From Ga0077527 sp049433545 (lineage in GTDB: Bacteria > Pseudomonadota > Gammaproteobacteria > Burkholderiales > SG8-41): a stretch of DNA of 37,522 nucleotides. Made by a program: the position numbers and the translations under genes. Every line of letters begins with the position of its first letter. The first letter of the stretch is position 1. The stretch is from contig JBMTEY010000009.1 in assembly GCA_049433545.1 (NCBI GenBank), forward strand, positions 1-37,522. The letters run 5' to 3'. Below the pieces are notes generated by a model. It saw only the letters and a program-made list of their open reading frames with translations. It did not search any database and was not told the DNA's origin. Positions 1 to 8,673 of the stretch are shown piece after piece.

Positions 1-142
1 GCTATGCAGTAAAGTGCGTCAATGAACTTGGCACAAAAAACCAGTCAGGCCACGCTGCGGCGCAGCGTCTCCGCCGGATTGCGCCTGGTGCAGGGGCGCC
101 GCGCCGGAACATCCTGATCAGGCCCGGCATTCCCGGCAGCGG

Positions 143-373
143 TCAGCGCGTTTCGTCCTGCTTGCTGATCAGGGAGATCATGCTCTCGAGATCCACGCCG
201 TCGCCGCGGACACCGGCGGCGAGTTCATTGCATTCGAGGATCTCGCAATGCTGGTAGATCTGGCGGATTCTTGATTCCGCCTCCTCACGGGTGCGCGCCT
301 GCACTGCGAGGTTTTCCACCACCATGCCGCCGCGGGTCTTGATCCGGAATCCGAATTTGGTCATGGCGGACAT
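143..373 (-). CDS. small conserved-looking hypothetical protein (76 aa)
   Basis: I do not recognise the family. The product is a soluble, charged 76-residue protein with no signal peptide or membrane segment. A beta-strand-like start (KFGFRIKTRGG) is followed by a helix-like stretch rich in Arg/Glu and a segment with one Cys (HCEILEC). It lies 18 bases after the gamma-carbonic anhydrase gene on the same strand, so it is probably the last gene of the GGT/carbonic anhydrase transcript. A second in-frame Met at base 364 could be the true start; neither start has a good Shine-Dalgarno (SD) sequence. Bases 1-142 beyond its stop hold nothing I can support. Confidence 0.5.
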   Translation of the reverse strand: MSAMTKFGFRIKTRGGMVVENLAVQARTREEAESRIRQIYQHCEILECNELAAGVRGDGVDLESMISLISKQDETR

Positions 374-391
374 GGTCGGTGTAGGGGTTCT

Positions 392-916
392 TCAGTCGGT
401 ATCGGGTTTCAGTTCCGAGCGGAAGCGCTTGAAATTCTGCACGTAGCGGCCCGCAATGCCGTTGATGCCGGCGATCTGTTCCGGCGTCAGCTGGCGCACT
501 ACCTTGCCCGGGGCCCCGAGTACCAGCGAGCCATCGGGTATCTCCTTGCCTTCACCGATGAAGGCGCCGGCGCCGATCAGGCAGTTTTTGCCGATTTTCG
601 CGCCGTTGAGGATCACCGCCTTGATGCCCACCAGGCTGCCTTCGCCGATGGTGCAGCCGTGGATCATCGCCATGTGACCGATGCTGACGTTTTTCTCGAG
701 CATCAGCGGGAAACCGGGGTCGGCGTGCAGCACCGAGCCGTCCTGCACCTGCGAATTTTCGCCGATGGTGATGGTTTCATTGTCCCCGCGCAACACGCAG
801 TTCCACCAGATGCTGGCATTGTTCTCCAGCACTACGCTGCCGATCACCGTGGCATTGGGTGCGATCCAGTAATCGCCCTTGCACAGGACTTTGCGGTCGC
901 CGAGCGTGTATTTCAC
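392..916 (-). CDS. gamma-carbonic anhydrase family protein (YrdA/PaaY-like)
   Basis: This 174-residue protein is a left-handed parallel beta-helix (LbH) protein of the gamma-carbonic anhydrase-like family. Hexapeptide-repeat character runs from about residue 18 to 135 (IAPNATVIGSV, SIGHMAMIHGCTIG, SLVGIKAVILNGAKIG), followed by a C-terminal helix. The three zinc-ligand histidines expected for the family are visible as H64 (VLHAD), H81 and H86. Length fits the short YrdA/PaaY/CaiE type. Whether it hydrates CO2 or acts as a thioesterase or helper protein cannot be told. Translation starts at a GTG (914-916), 11 bases after the stop of the GGT gene, which implies co-transcription. Confidence 0.9.
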   Translation of the reverse strand: MKYTLGDRKVLCKGDYWIAPNATVIGSVVLENNASIWWNCVLRGDNETITIGENSQVQDGSVLHADPGFPLMLEKNVSIGHMAMIHGCTIGEGSLVGIKAVILNGAKIGKNCLIGAGAFIGEGKEIPDGSLVLGAPGKVVRQLTPEQIAGINGIAGRYVQNFKRFRSELKPDTD

Positions 917-927
917 GGGCTGCCGGC

Positions 928-2517
928 CTAGTAACCGACGGCCTGGCCGTCGGTGCGGCGTTCGGAGGCGGCGAAATAGCCGTCTTCCATTTTGTATATC
1001 AGCTGGGCGCGGCCGAAATCGGTGGACCAGCGGTCGGCCTGCGGCATGTCGTGGCCGCGCGCTTTCAGTGCGGCGATGGTTTCCGCCGCAACCCCGTGCT
1101 CGATGCCGACAGTGAGGCCGCTGTCGATGCGCCAGCGCGGTGCGTCGGAGGCCGCCTGTGGATTCTGGCCGTAATCGACCATGCGCGAAACCACCTGCAT
1201 GTGGCCCTGCGCCTGCATCGAACCGCCCATCACGCCGAAGCTCATCAGCGGTTTGCCCTTCTGGGTCAGGAAACCCGGGATGATGGTGTGGAAAGGGCGT
1301 TTGCGCGGCGCGACGATGTTGGCGTGGCCCGGCGTCAGGCTGAAGCCGTAACCACGGTTCTGCATGCTGATGCCGGTGCCGGGTACCACGACGCCGGAAC
1401 CGAAGCCGGCGAAGTTGGACTGGATGTACGACACCATCATGCCCGACTCGTCGGCGGCGGTCAGGTAGACCGTGCCGCCGCTGGCGGGTTTGCCGAAAGC
1501 CGGTTCCTGCGCTTTTTTCATGTCGATCAGCTGCGCGCGTTTCTTCAGGTAAGCCTTGTCGAGCATCTCGGCGGGTTTGATGCGCATTGTCGCCGGGTCC
1601 GAAACATATTCGTTGATGTCGGCAAAAGCGAGTTTCATCGCTTCGATCTGCAGGTGCAGGCTGTCAGGGGAGTCGACCGGATGCTTGGCGACGTCGAAAT
1701 TCTCGAGGATGCCGAGGGCGATCAGCGCGGCGATGCCCTGACCGTTGGGCGGAATTTCGTGCAGGGTGTAGCCGCGGTAGTCGATGCCGATCGGCTCCAC
1801 CCAGTCGTTGGCGTGGGCGGCGAGGTCTTCCATCGTCATTGCGCCGCCGTTCTGCTTCGACCAGGCGACGATTTTTTCGGCGAGTTCGCCTTTGTAGAAC
1901 GCGGCGCCGCGGGTTTTGGCGATCTGCGCCAGTGTCTTGGCCTGCGCCGGGAACGGGAATTTTTCGCCGGGGGCGGGCGCCCGGCCGCGTGGCATGAAGG
2001 CTTCAGCATAACCCGGCTGGTTTTTCAGTTCCGGTGCCTGCTTGGCCCACAGCCTGGCGATGGTCGGCGTGATCATGAAACCGTCGCTGGCGTACTTGAT
2101 GGCCGGCTCGAACAGGTCGGCGAACGGCAGCTTGCCGAATTTTCCGGACATCTCGGCCCAAGCGGACACGCAGCCCGGTACGGTCACCGAATCCCAGCCG
2201 CGCTGCGGCATCATTTGCGCGCCCTTGAAGCGATCCGCGGTCCACGCCGCAGGCGAGCGGCCCGAGGCATTCAGGCCGTGCAGCTTTTTGCCGTCCCAGA
2301 GGATGCAGAAGGCGTCGCTGCCGATGCCGTTGCTGGTCGGTTCGAGCACGGTCAGCGAAATGGCGGTGGCGAGGATGGCGTCGACGGCGTTGCCGCCCTT
2401 GAGCAGCATGCGCAGGCCGGCCTGCGCGGCCAGCGGCTGTGAGGTGGCGACTGCATTGCGCGCCAGCACTGGCATGCGTTGCGACGCATAGGGAAAATCG
2501 AAATCAAAGGGTGTCAT
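928..2517 (-). CDS. gamma-glutamyltransferase family protein (1)
   Basis: This 529-residue N-terminal-nucleophile hydrolase belongs to the gamma-glutamyltranspeptidase family. The large-subunit start is recognisable (MLLKGGNAVDAILATAISL), as is the small subunit beginning at the catalytic threonine near T349 (SGGTVYLTAADESG), followed by FGSGVVVPGTGI and the late MGGSMQAQGHMQ segment. The family cleaves itself before this Thr and transfers or hydrolyses gamma-glutamyl or related amides. No signal peptide is present, unlike periplasmic E. coli Ggt, so it is probably cytoplasmic. An intrinsic terminator ends 13 bases before its ATG, so expression may need readthrough or a promoter at the hairpin. 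Just upstream on the same strand is a Bug receptor gene, which suggests uptake followed by hydrolysis of a gamma-glutamyl-like or cyclic amide substrate (inference). Confidence 0.9.
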   Translation of the reverse strand: MTPFDFDFPYASQRMPVLARNAVATSQPLAAQAGLRMLLKGGNAVDAILATAISLTVLEPTSNGIGSDAFCILWDGKKLHGLNASGRSPAAWTADRFKGAQMMPQRGWDSVTVPGCVSAWAEMSGKFGKLPFADLFEPAIKYASDGFMITPTIARLWAKQAPELKNQPGYAEAFMPRGRAPAPGEKFPFPAQAKTLAQIAKTRGAAFYKGELAEKIVAWSKQNGGAMTMEDLAAHANDWVEPIGIDYRGYTLHEIPPNGQGIAALIALGILENFDVAKHPVDSPDSLHLQIEAMKLAFADINEYVSDPATMRIKPAEMLDKAYLKKRAQLIDMKKAQEPAFGKPASGGTVYLTAADESGMMVSYIQSNFAGFGSGVVVPGTGISMQNRGYGFSLTPGHANIVAPRKRPFHTIIPGFLTQKGKPLMSFGVMGGSMQAQGHMQVVSRMVDYGQNPQAASDAPRWRIDSGLTVGIEHGVAAETIAALKARGHDMPQADRWSTDFGRAQLIYKMEDGYFAASERRTDGQAVGY

Positions 2518-2529
2518 CAGGATACTCGC

Positions 2530-2558
2530 AAAAAATACGGGGCTCGCAAGCCCCGTAT
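2530..2558 (-). terminator. intrinsic terminator after Bug receptor gene 1
   Basis: A perfect 10-bp stem (2535-2544 with 2549-2558) has a 4-base loop and is followed on the minus strand by six T (2535-2530). It lies 40 bases past the receptor stop and only 13 bases before the GGT start codon at 2517. Confidence 0.85.
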
Positions 2559-2597
2559 ATTAACGCACTGCGCAGCGCCCGGTCCGGGCGCTCGGTT

Positions 2598-3563
2598 TCA
2601 GTTCGGCTGTATGCCGGCGGCGCGCGCCACCTTGATCCATTTCTGGATTTCGGCGCGGTTGAACTTGTCATGCGCTTCGGGCGTGCTGCCGTTCGGTTCC
2701 GCGCCCTGGTCAACCAGCGTCTTGTTGACCTTCGGATCCTTGAGCGCCTGCGCCAGTGCGCTGTTGATCTTGTCGACGATGGCCTTCGGTGTGCCGGCCG
2801 GCGCGAACATCGAAAAACCGCTCGATACCACGAAATCCTTCAGGCCCTGTTCCTGCATGGTGGGGATCGTGGGCGCGGCAGGCGAGCGTTTTTCGCCGGT
2901 CTGCGCGATCATGCGCAGGCGGCCCTGGGCGACGTAGGGCACGGCAGCAGGCATGCTCGGGAACTGCATCTGCACATGACCTCCGACCAGGTCGATCATC
3001 GACGGGCCGCTGCCTTTGTAGTGCACGCCGGTGATCTTGATTTTTGCGGAGGAAATCAGCAACTCGGCAGCGAGATGGCCCACGGTGCCGCGGCCGGCGG
3101 TCGAATAGAAAATGTCGTTGGGTCGCGCTTTCGCCAGCGCGATGAATTCCTTGAGGTTTTTCGGCGGAAGCGAGGGGTGTATCACGAAGGCGGTGGGCAC
3201 GTCGGCGACGATACCCATCGGCACAAAATCCTTGACCGAATCGTAAGGCAGTTTTTTGATCATCGCCGGATTGATGGTGTGGCCCGCGGAGGCCATCAGG
3301 ATGGTGTAGCCGTCGGGCGCTGCGCGCTTCACCACTTCGGTGCCGATGGTGCCGCCGGCGCCGCCGCGGTTGTCGATGATGATCTGCTGGCCGATGATCT
3401 CTGCCATCTTCGGCGCGAAGATGCGGCCGATGATGTCGGTGTTTCCACCAGCTGCAAACGGGATGACCATGCGTATGGTCTTCGCCGGGTAATTTTGCGC
3501 TGCGACTGGAGACAGTGCTGCGGCGAGCGCAGCAGCGACGGCCATCTTGAAAACGGTATGCAT
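2598..3563 (-). CDS. Bug/TctC-type tripartite tricarboxylate transporter receptor (1)
   Basis: This 321-residue periplasmic solute-binding protein of the Bug family has a short signal peptide ending near AALSPVAAQ. The family hallmarks follow in order: YPAKTIRMVIPFAAGG, DNRGGAGGTIG, ADGYT-type segment, LPYDSVKDFVP, and HYKGSGPSMIDLVGG. Such receptors hand a carboxylate or amino-acid-like ligand to a TctAB pair; none is adjacent, so it probably shares a distant membrane pair, possibly the one at 28957-30934. The ATG at 3561-3563 is chosen over a TTG one codon upstream because an AGGAG lies about 8 bases before it. The gene is divergent from the second GGT gene and precedes the first. Confidence 0.93.
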   Translation of the reverse strand: MHTVFKMAVAAALAAALSPVAAQNYPAKTIRMVIPFAAGGNTDIIGRIFAPKMAEIIGQQIIIDNRGGAGGTIGTEVVKRAAPDGYTILMASAGHTINPAMIKKLPYDSVKDFVPMGIVADVPTAFVIHPSLPPKNLKEFIALAKARPNDIFYSTAGRGTVGHLAAELLISSAKIKITGVHYKGSGPSMIDLVGGHVQMQFPSMPAAVPYVAQGRLRMIAQTGEKRSPAAPTIPTMQEQGLKDFVVSSGFSMFAPAGTPKAIVDKINSALAQALKDPKVNKTLVDQGAEPNGSTPEAHDKFNRAEIQKWIKVARAAGIQPN

Positions 3564-3772
3564 CAAACTTCTCCTCAGGTTGTACCGACCTGGAAAGCGA
3601 TCGGGATGTCATGCAAGTGCGCGAGTTTACCAACGCACGTCCGTTTGTGCAGCCGTTGCTGAAGGCGCGTCCACCAAGTGGCAGTTACAGCGGTTTGACG
3701 CCGGCGGCCCCCGCGATGGGCTATGCAGTAGAATCAATGCTGTCTCAGGCGATATATCAAGGGGTCCGCAAG

Positions 3773-5491
3773 ATGGAAAACAAGCGCATGACGATCATGG
3801 GCACCCGGCACGTGGTTGCCGCGGGCCATTACCTTGCGGCCCACGCCGCCTTCGAGATACTCGAGGCCGGCGGTAATGCCATCGATGCCGGGGTGGCTGC
3901 CGGACTGGCGATCGGCGTGCTGCAGACCGAGAAGGTCAACATCGGCGGCGTGGCGCCGCAGATCATCTATACCGCCAAGGACCGCAAGGTGCGCTCGATC
4001 GACGGCCTCGGCGTGTGGCCGCGCGCGGTCACTCCGGATTATTTCCTGAAAAAACACGGCGGCAAGATTCCCCCGGGCGTCGAGCGTTGCGTGGTGCCGG
4101 CCGCTCCCGATGCGTGGATCACGGCACTGTCGAATTTCGGCACCATGAGTTTCGGCGAAGTGGCGTCGGCGGCGATCCGTTTCGCCAGCGAAGGTTTTCC
4201 GATGTATCCGCTGATGGCAAATTTCATCGCGGATAACACCGACTACTATTCACGCTGGCCCTCGAGCAAAAAAGTGTTCATGCCGGGCGGCAAGCCCCCG
4301 GTGCCGGGAAAGGTTTTCGTGCAGGCCGACCTTGGCCGCACCCTGAAGTACATGGCCGACGAGGAGCGTCGCGCCAAACGCAAGGGCCGCAAGGCGGGCC
4401 TGCAGGCCGCGCGCGACGCCTTTTACAAGGGTGACATCGCCCACGAAGTGACGAAATGGATCACCGCGCAGGGCGGCCTGATGCGTTACGAGGACTTCGC
4501 CGGCTTCAAGGTTAATTTCGAGCCGACCGTGAAGTCGAAGTTCGGCAACATCGAGCTGCATGCCTGCGGTCCTTGGTCGCAGGGGCCGGCTTTGCCGATG
4601 GCGTTGAATATCCTCAAGGGCTACGACCTTAAAGCGATGGGGCACAACACGCCGCAGTACATCCATGTCGTCACCGAGGCGCTGAAGCTGGCGTTTGCCG
4701 ACCGCCACCAGCATTTCGGCGACCCCAAATTCGTCAAGGTGCCGATCGCCGGATTGCTGTCGGAAAAATACGCGGCCTGGCGGCGCACGCTGATCCGTGA
4801 CGACCGGGCCTGGCCGGAAATGCCTCCGGCCGGTGATCCGAAATCGCTGACCGCGCTGCAGAACATCTGCATGCCGGCGCCGCAGCCCGAAGAGGCGCCG
4901 GGGCCGGGAGACACCTCGTACCTTTGCGTGATCGACCGCCATGGCAACGCGTTTTCGGCGACGCCGTCCGACGGCTCCGACAAGACGCCGCTGATACCGG
5001 GCGTGGGCATCCTTTGTTCGGGACGCGGTACGCAGTCCTGGGCCGATCCTTCGCATCCGTCATCGGTCGCGCCGGGAAAACGCCCGCGGCTGACGCCGAA
5101 CCCGGCACTGGCGCTGAAAAACGGCAGGGCCTACATGCCGTTCGGCACGCCCGGTGGCGACGTGCAGATCCAGGCCATGATCCAGGTCTTCCTTAACATC
5201 AACGTATTCGGCATGGGTATCCAGGATGCCGTCGAAGCTCCGCGTTTTGCGAATTACAGCTATCCGGGTTCCTTCGAGCCGCATCCGTATTTCCCTGGCC
5301 GGCTGTACCTGGAGTCACGCATCCCGCGCGAAACAGGCGATGCGCTGGCGGCGATGGGGCACAGGCTCTACTGGTGGGACGACATGACCTGGCTGGCGGG
5401 ATCGGTATGCACCATCGTCAACGATCATGCCAACGGCGTGCTGCATGGCGGTGCCGATCCACGGCGTCCGGCCTATGTTCTGGGCTGGTAA
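3773..5491 (+). CDS. gamma-glutamyltransferase family protein (2)
   Basis: This 572-residue N-terminal-nucleophile hydrolase is a distant paralogue of the GGT at 928-2517. The N-terminal helix signature (ILEAGGNAIDAGVAAGLAIGVLQ) starts about 30 residues in. The likely catalytic Thr is T381 (PGDTSYLCVIDRHGN), and the C-terminal region carries PGKRPRLTPNPALALK and FGTPGGDVQIQAM. It lacks the usual small-subunit FGSG segment and instead has PSDGSDKTPLIPGVGI, as in the less studied GGT-like subgroup, so the substrate may not be glutathione. No signal peptide is visible. The frame is open upstream to 3611, but the start at 3773 fits homology and has GGGG about 8 bases before it. It forms a pair with the Bug receptor 78 bases downstream. 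Confidence 0.9.
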   Translation: MENKRMTIMGTRHVVAAGHYLAAHAAFEILEAGGNAIDAGVAAGLAIGVLQTEKVNIGGVAPQIIYTAKDRKVRSIDGLGVWPRAVTPDYFLKKHGGKIPPGVERCVVPAAPDAWITALSNFGTMSFGEVASAAIRFASEGFPMYPLMANFIADNTDYYSRWPSSKKVFMPGGKPPVPGKVFVQADLGRTLKYMADEERRAKRKGRKAGLQAARDAFYKGDIAHEVTKWITAQGGLMRYEDFAGFKVNFEPTVKSKFGNIELHACGPWSQGPALPMALNILKGYDLKAMGHNTPQYIHVVTEALKLAFADRHQHFGDPKFVKVPIAGLLSEKYAAWRRTLIRDDRAWPEMPPAGDPKSLTALQNICMPAPQPEEAPGPGDTSYLCVIDRHGNAFSATPSDGSDKTPLIPGVGILCSGRGTQSWADPSHPSSVAPGKRPRLTPNPALALKNGRAYMPFGTPGGDVQIQAMIQVFLNINVFGMGIQDAVEAPRFANYSYPGSFEPHPYFPGRLYLESRIPRETGDALAAMGHRLYWWDDMTWLAGSVCTIVNDHANGVLHGGADPRRPAYVLGW

Positions 5492-5569
5492 CAGCAGAGC
5501 CGGAGCGTGTGGCATGAATGCTGCTCCGGAACCGTGATCCGGCATCCGCCGGTATATCAAGAGGAGAAC

Positions 5570-6544
5570 ATGATGGGCAATCTCAGCAGAGCACTGGCCG
5601 CTGTTGCAGCGGTCGTTGCGGTCGTTTCAGGCGGCACTGTTTTCGCCGCATCGGCTTACCCCGATCGTCCGGTACGACTGATCGTTGGATTTCCGCCCGG
5701 CGGCGCGGCCGACACGCTGGGCCGCATCGCGGCACAACAGCTGACCGACCGCATCGGCCAGCAGGTGGTCGTCGATAACCGCGGCGGCGCTGGAGGGCTG
5801 CTCGCGACCGAAATCGCGGTCAAGGCCAATGCCGACGGCTATACGCTGCTGTTTTCGTCGATCCCGCACGTGATCAACCCGCACCTGCGCAAGGTTGGTT
5901 ACGATCCGATCCGGGATTTTGTCCCCGTCGTCCAGTTCGTCGCAGTGCCGCTGATGATGGCTGCAGCGCCGTCGTTTCCTGCAAAGTCGGTGAAGGAGCT
6001 GATTGCGTACGCCAAGGCCAATCCCGGCAAGGTCAATTACGGCTCGGCGGGCAGCGGTTCCTCGAGCCACCTCGCGGTCGAACTGTTCAAGTCGATGGCC
6101 GGCGTGTCCATGGAGCACATCCCGTACAAGGGCACGGGGCCGTTGATCATAGACATGCTGGGTGGACGCATCGGCTTTACGATCGCGAGCGCCGTGCCGC
6201 TGGCGCCGCAGGTGAAGTCGGGCAAGCTGCGCGGCCTCGCGGTAACCAGCCCCAAACGTTCGGCGGCATTCCCGGAACTCCCGGCCATCGCCGAAAGTGT
6301 GCCCGGCTACGAAGTCATCAACTGGTTTGGCGTGTTCGCGCCGGCCGGCACGCCGTCCGGCGCCGTCAACCGCCTCAATTCCGCGCTCAATGACGCACTG
6401 AAGAACGCTGCGCTGGTGAAGACTCTGAATGCTCGTGGCGCCGATGCCGTCGGCGGTTCTCCTGCGGAATTCGCGCGCGTGGTCCGCGCCGACAATACGA
6501 AATGGGAAAAGGTGGTGCGCGCGTCCGGTGCGAAGGTGGAATGA
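5570..6544 (+). CDS. Bug/TctC-type tripartite tricarboxylate transporter receptor (2)
   Basis: This 324-residue Bug-family periplasmic receptor has a signal peptide with a hydrophobic core (ALAAVAAVVAVVSGG) ending near FAASA. It carries YPDRPVRLIVGFPPGG, DNRGGAGGLLATE, DGYTLLFSS, VGYDPIRDFVPV and HIPYKGTGPLIIDMLGG. A strong GAGGAG sits five bases before the ATG at 5570; a second ATG follows directly. The ORF is open upstream to 5507, but that extension would precede the signal peptide and is not supported. It is cotranscribed with GGT 2, and the next ORF overlaps its stop codon. Confidence 0.93.
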   Translation: MMGNLSRALAAVAAVVAVVSGGTVFAASAYPDRPVRLIVGFPPGGAADTLGRIAAQQLTDRIGQQVVVDNRGGAGGLLATEIAVKANADGYTLLFSSIPHVINPHLRKVGYDPIRDFVPVVQFVAVPLMMAAAPSFPAKSVKELIAYAKANPGKVNYGSAGSGSSSHLAVELFKSMAGVSMEHIPYKGTGPLIIDMLGGRIGFTIASAVPLAPQVKSGKLRGLAVTSPKRSAAFPELPAIAESVPGYEVINWFGVFAPAGTPSGAVNRLNSALNDALKNAALVKTLNARGADAVGGSPAEFARVVRADNTKWEKVVRASGAKVE

Positions 6545-7623
6545 CCGTAACCGCCGCGCTGCCGGATCCCCGTGCTGCAGCCGCATCCCCCGATAATTTT
6601 CTGCTGCAGGCGGCGCGCGAAGCCGATGATGAGGCTTTGCGCGATGCGCTGTGCCACAGCCTGACGCGTGAAGACGATGACGCGATCCGCGCCGCGCTGA
6701 ACGGCGCTTCTCCGGTGCAGGCGCAGCGGCTGACGCAGGCGCTCGACGCTGCCGTCAGCAGTGCCCGCGGCGAAGCTCTGGGCCTGCGTTTTTTTGCGAT
6801 TCCGCTGGTGATCGTTGCTGGCGCGCGCAGCCGCAGTACGGTTCCGGGCGCCTTGCCTGAAATCGGAAAGATTGCCGCGCTCATGGAGCAGCACGGCGCC
6901 ATCGGTGTCACCCGCAACTTCGGCCTCGGCAATGCTTTGGTCAGTGCCGATGCGCTGGATGCGCTGTCACCCTCGGCGCTGTGGCGCGCCGCTGCCGATC
7001 CGGCGCAGCGCGCGCCGCTTGAAGCACTGCAGCCGGAAGCGATCACCGTCGCCGGCAGCCGCGAGCAAGTCCATTTGCGTTTCATCACCGGCGCCGGTAT
7101 CACCCCCGAGCACCTGCCGTCATTCCTCGAGTCGGCTTCCAACATCGGTACCTGGGGCATGGCTCTGACAAAAGAACTGGCGCGCCAGCTCGCCCAGCCC
7201 GGCCTGGATATCCTGCCGATGCCGCGCCCGCCGCAGCCTCTGTCGCTCGCGGCCCACGCCGGACGCCGTGCCCAGCTCGAAGCCGCGCTGAGCCTGTTCC
7301 TCGGCAACACGCTGCGCAGATTCCGCATGGCCGTCGGTGACCCCGAAGCCGTGTTGTCTTCACACCGTCTCGACGGCGGCGTCGGTGAACTGAGGCTGAG
7401 TCTGAGCACGCCGCTCGACGATTCGCTGTTCGAAGGTTTTGCCTGGCCGCTGCAGCCGCAGGACGAGGTGGCGGAGGTGACGCGGTTGTTCCGGAACATG
7501 CTGGCCGAATGCCGCGTGACGAACGTGACGTTGGTGGATCGGGTGCTGCCGGATCGGTTGGCGGGCGGTTCGGTGTTTGTCGCGGGGCGGATGCTCGACA
7601 GTCTTATCCAGTCTGCGCATTGA
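6541..7623 (+). CDS. conserved-looking hypothetical protein (360 aa)
   Basis: I do not recognise the family. The start codon overlaps the stop of the Bug receptor gene (ATGA), so translation is probably coupled. The protein is soluble, alanine/leucine-rich and without a signal peptide. A central hydrophobic stretch (LRFFAIPLVIVAGAR) is followed by a mixed region with GAIGVTRNFGLGNALVS and FITGAGITPEHLPSF. No catalytic motif could be identified. The upstream in-frame start at 6502 would overlap the receptor by 43 bases and is less likely. Coding periodicity and GC at third positions look like neighbouring genes, so it is probably real. Confidence 0.75.
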   Translation: MTVTAALPDPRAAAASPDNFLLQAAREADDEALRDALCHSLTREDDDAIRAALNGASPVQAQRLTQALDAAVSSARGEALGLRFFAIPLVIVAGARSRSTVPGALPEIGKIAALMEQHGAIGVTRNFGLGNALVSADALDALSPSALWRAAADPAQRAPLEALQPEAITVAGSREQVHLRFITGAGITPEHLPSFLESASNIGTWGMALTKELARQLAQPGLDILPMPRPPQPLSLAAHAGRRAQLEAALSLFLGNTLRRFRMAVGDPEAVLSSHRLDGGVGELRLSLSTPLDDSLFEGFAWPLQPQDEVAEVTRLFRNMLAECRVTNVTLVDRVLPDRLAGGSVFVAGRMLDSLIQSAH

Positions 7624-7668
7624 GCCGTAGCCCGGGTTGCAAGCCGCGAAGCTGCTACAGTTCGCGCC

Positions 7669-8649
7669 ATGAAACCCTATGCCGCACTGAATCCCGAACT
7701 CATCCTCGATGCCATCGAATCCTGCTGCGGCCTGCGCTGCGACGGCAGGCTGCAGGCGCTGAATAGTTATGAAAACCGCGTGTACCAGGTTTGGCTGGAT
7801 GATGGCGTGTCTGTCGTTGCCAAGTTCTACCGGCCGCAGCGCTGGAGCACTGACGCGATCCAGGAAGAGCAGGATTTCGCCACCGAACTCGCCGCGCGCG
7901 AATTGCCAGTGGTGGCGCCGCTGGCTTTCAACGGCCGCACGCTGCATGAACACGGGGGCTTCCAGTTCGCACTGACGCCGCGCCGCGGCGGACGCACGCC
8001 GGAATTTGATGACCCGGAGACCTTGCAGTGGATGGGACGTTTCATTGCGCGCATCCACGCGGTGGGACAGGTTAAACCCTTCGCTCATCGCCCGACGCTG
8101 GATATCGAATCCTTCGCCTACGAGCCGGTGCAGTTCGTGCTCGACAGCGATTTTGTGCCGGATGATCTCTACGATACCTATGCCAGCGTCGCTGAAGACG
8201 TGGTTGAACGTGTCGAGCGGCGCTGGGAAACCGCCGGAAGGCTGAGTCAGATCCGGATGCATGGCGACTGCCACGCCGGCAACGTGTTGTGGACCGATGA
8301 CGGTCCGCATTTTGTCGATCTTGACGATGCCCGCATGGGACCGGCAGTGCAGGACCTGTGGATGTGCCTGTCAGGTGATCGCAAGGCGCAGCAGGCGCAA
8401 TTGCTGTCGCTGCTGGAAGGTTATTGCGAATTCCGCGAGTTCGATGCCGCGGAGCTGATGCTGGTCGAGGCGCTGCGCACGCTGCGCATCGTTCATTACG
8501 CTGGCTGGCTGGCGCGGCGCTGGGACGATCCGGCGTTCCCCGCCAGTTTTCCATTTTTCAATACGCAGCGTTACTGGCAGGAGCATATCCTCGCGCTGCG
8601 CGAGCAGGCGGCGGCGCTGGATGAACCTCCGCTGCAGTGGCGGCGTTGA
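7669..8649 (+). CDS. srkA: SrkA/YihE-like stress response kinase
   Basis: This 326-residue protein belongs to the YihE/RdoA family of aminoglycoside-phosphotransferase-fold protein kinases. The N-lobe shows NSYENRVYQV and the likely ATP-binding lysine in SVVAKFYRP. The catalytic loop is HGDCHAGNVL near residue 198, and the Mg-binding DLDD follows in HFVDLDDARMGP, then DLWMCLSG. Length matches E. coli SrkA (328). The E. coli enzyme counters stress-induced death by acting on the MazEF pathway; the role here is by family only. It stands alone, convergent with the response regulator 24 bases downstream. Confidence 0.92.
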   Translation: MKPYAALNPELILDAIESCCGLRCDGRLQALNSYENRVYQVWLDDGVSVVAKFYRPQRWSTDAIQEEQDFATELAARELPVVAPLAFNGRTLHEHGGFQFALTPRRGGRTPEFDDPETLQWMGRFIARIHAVGQVKPFAHRPTLDIESFAYEPVQFVLDSDFVPDDLYDTYASVAEDVVERVERRWETAGRLSQIRMHGDCHAGNVLWTDDGPHFVDLDDARMGPAVQDLWMCLSGDRKAQQAQLLSLLEGYCEFREFDAAELMLVEALRTLRIVHYAGWLARRWDDPAFPASFPFFNTQRYWQEHILALREQAAALDEPPLQWRR

Positions 8650-8666
8650 CCGGGATGGTTCCCGGT
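8649..8666. terminator. weak hairpin between convergent genes
   Basis: A 7-bp perfect stem (8649-8655 with 8660-8666) with a TGGT loop lies in the 24-base gap between the convergent srkA-like and response-regulator genes. There is no T-tract on either strand, so terminator function is only a guess. Confidence 0.3.
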
Positions 8667-8673
8667 TCGCGGT

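Noticed and set aside
22..117. 31-codon plus-strand ORF at the left edge
   Set aside because: No SD, no similarity I can recognise and length near chance.
859..2442. 527-codon plus-strand ORF opposite GGT 1
   Set aside because: Shadow of the GGT frame; composition rich in Arg, His and Gly and no recognisable domain.
1..3730. 11-base repeat GCTATGCAGTA at position 2 region and near 3720
   Set aside because: Repeats of this length are expected many times by chance in 37 kb.
3695..3734. Possible promoter for GGT 2 (TTGACG and TAGAAT)
   Set aside because: The spacer of 28 bases is too long for a sigma-70 promoter.
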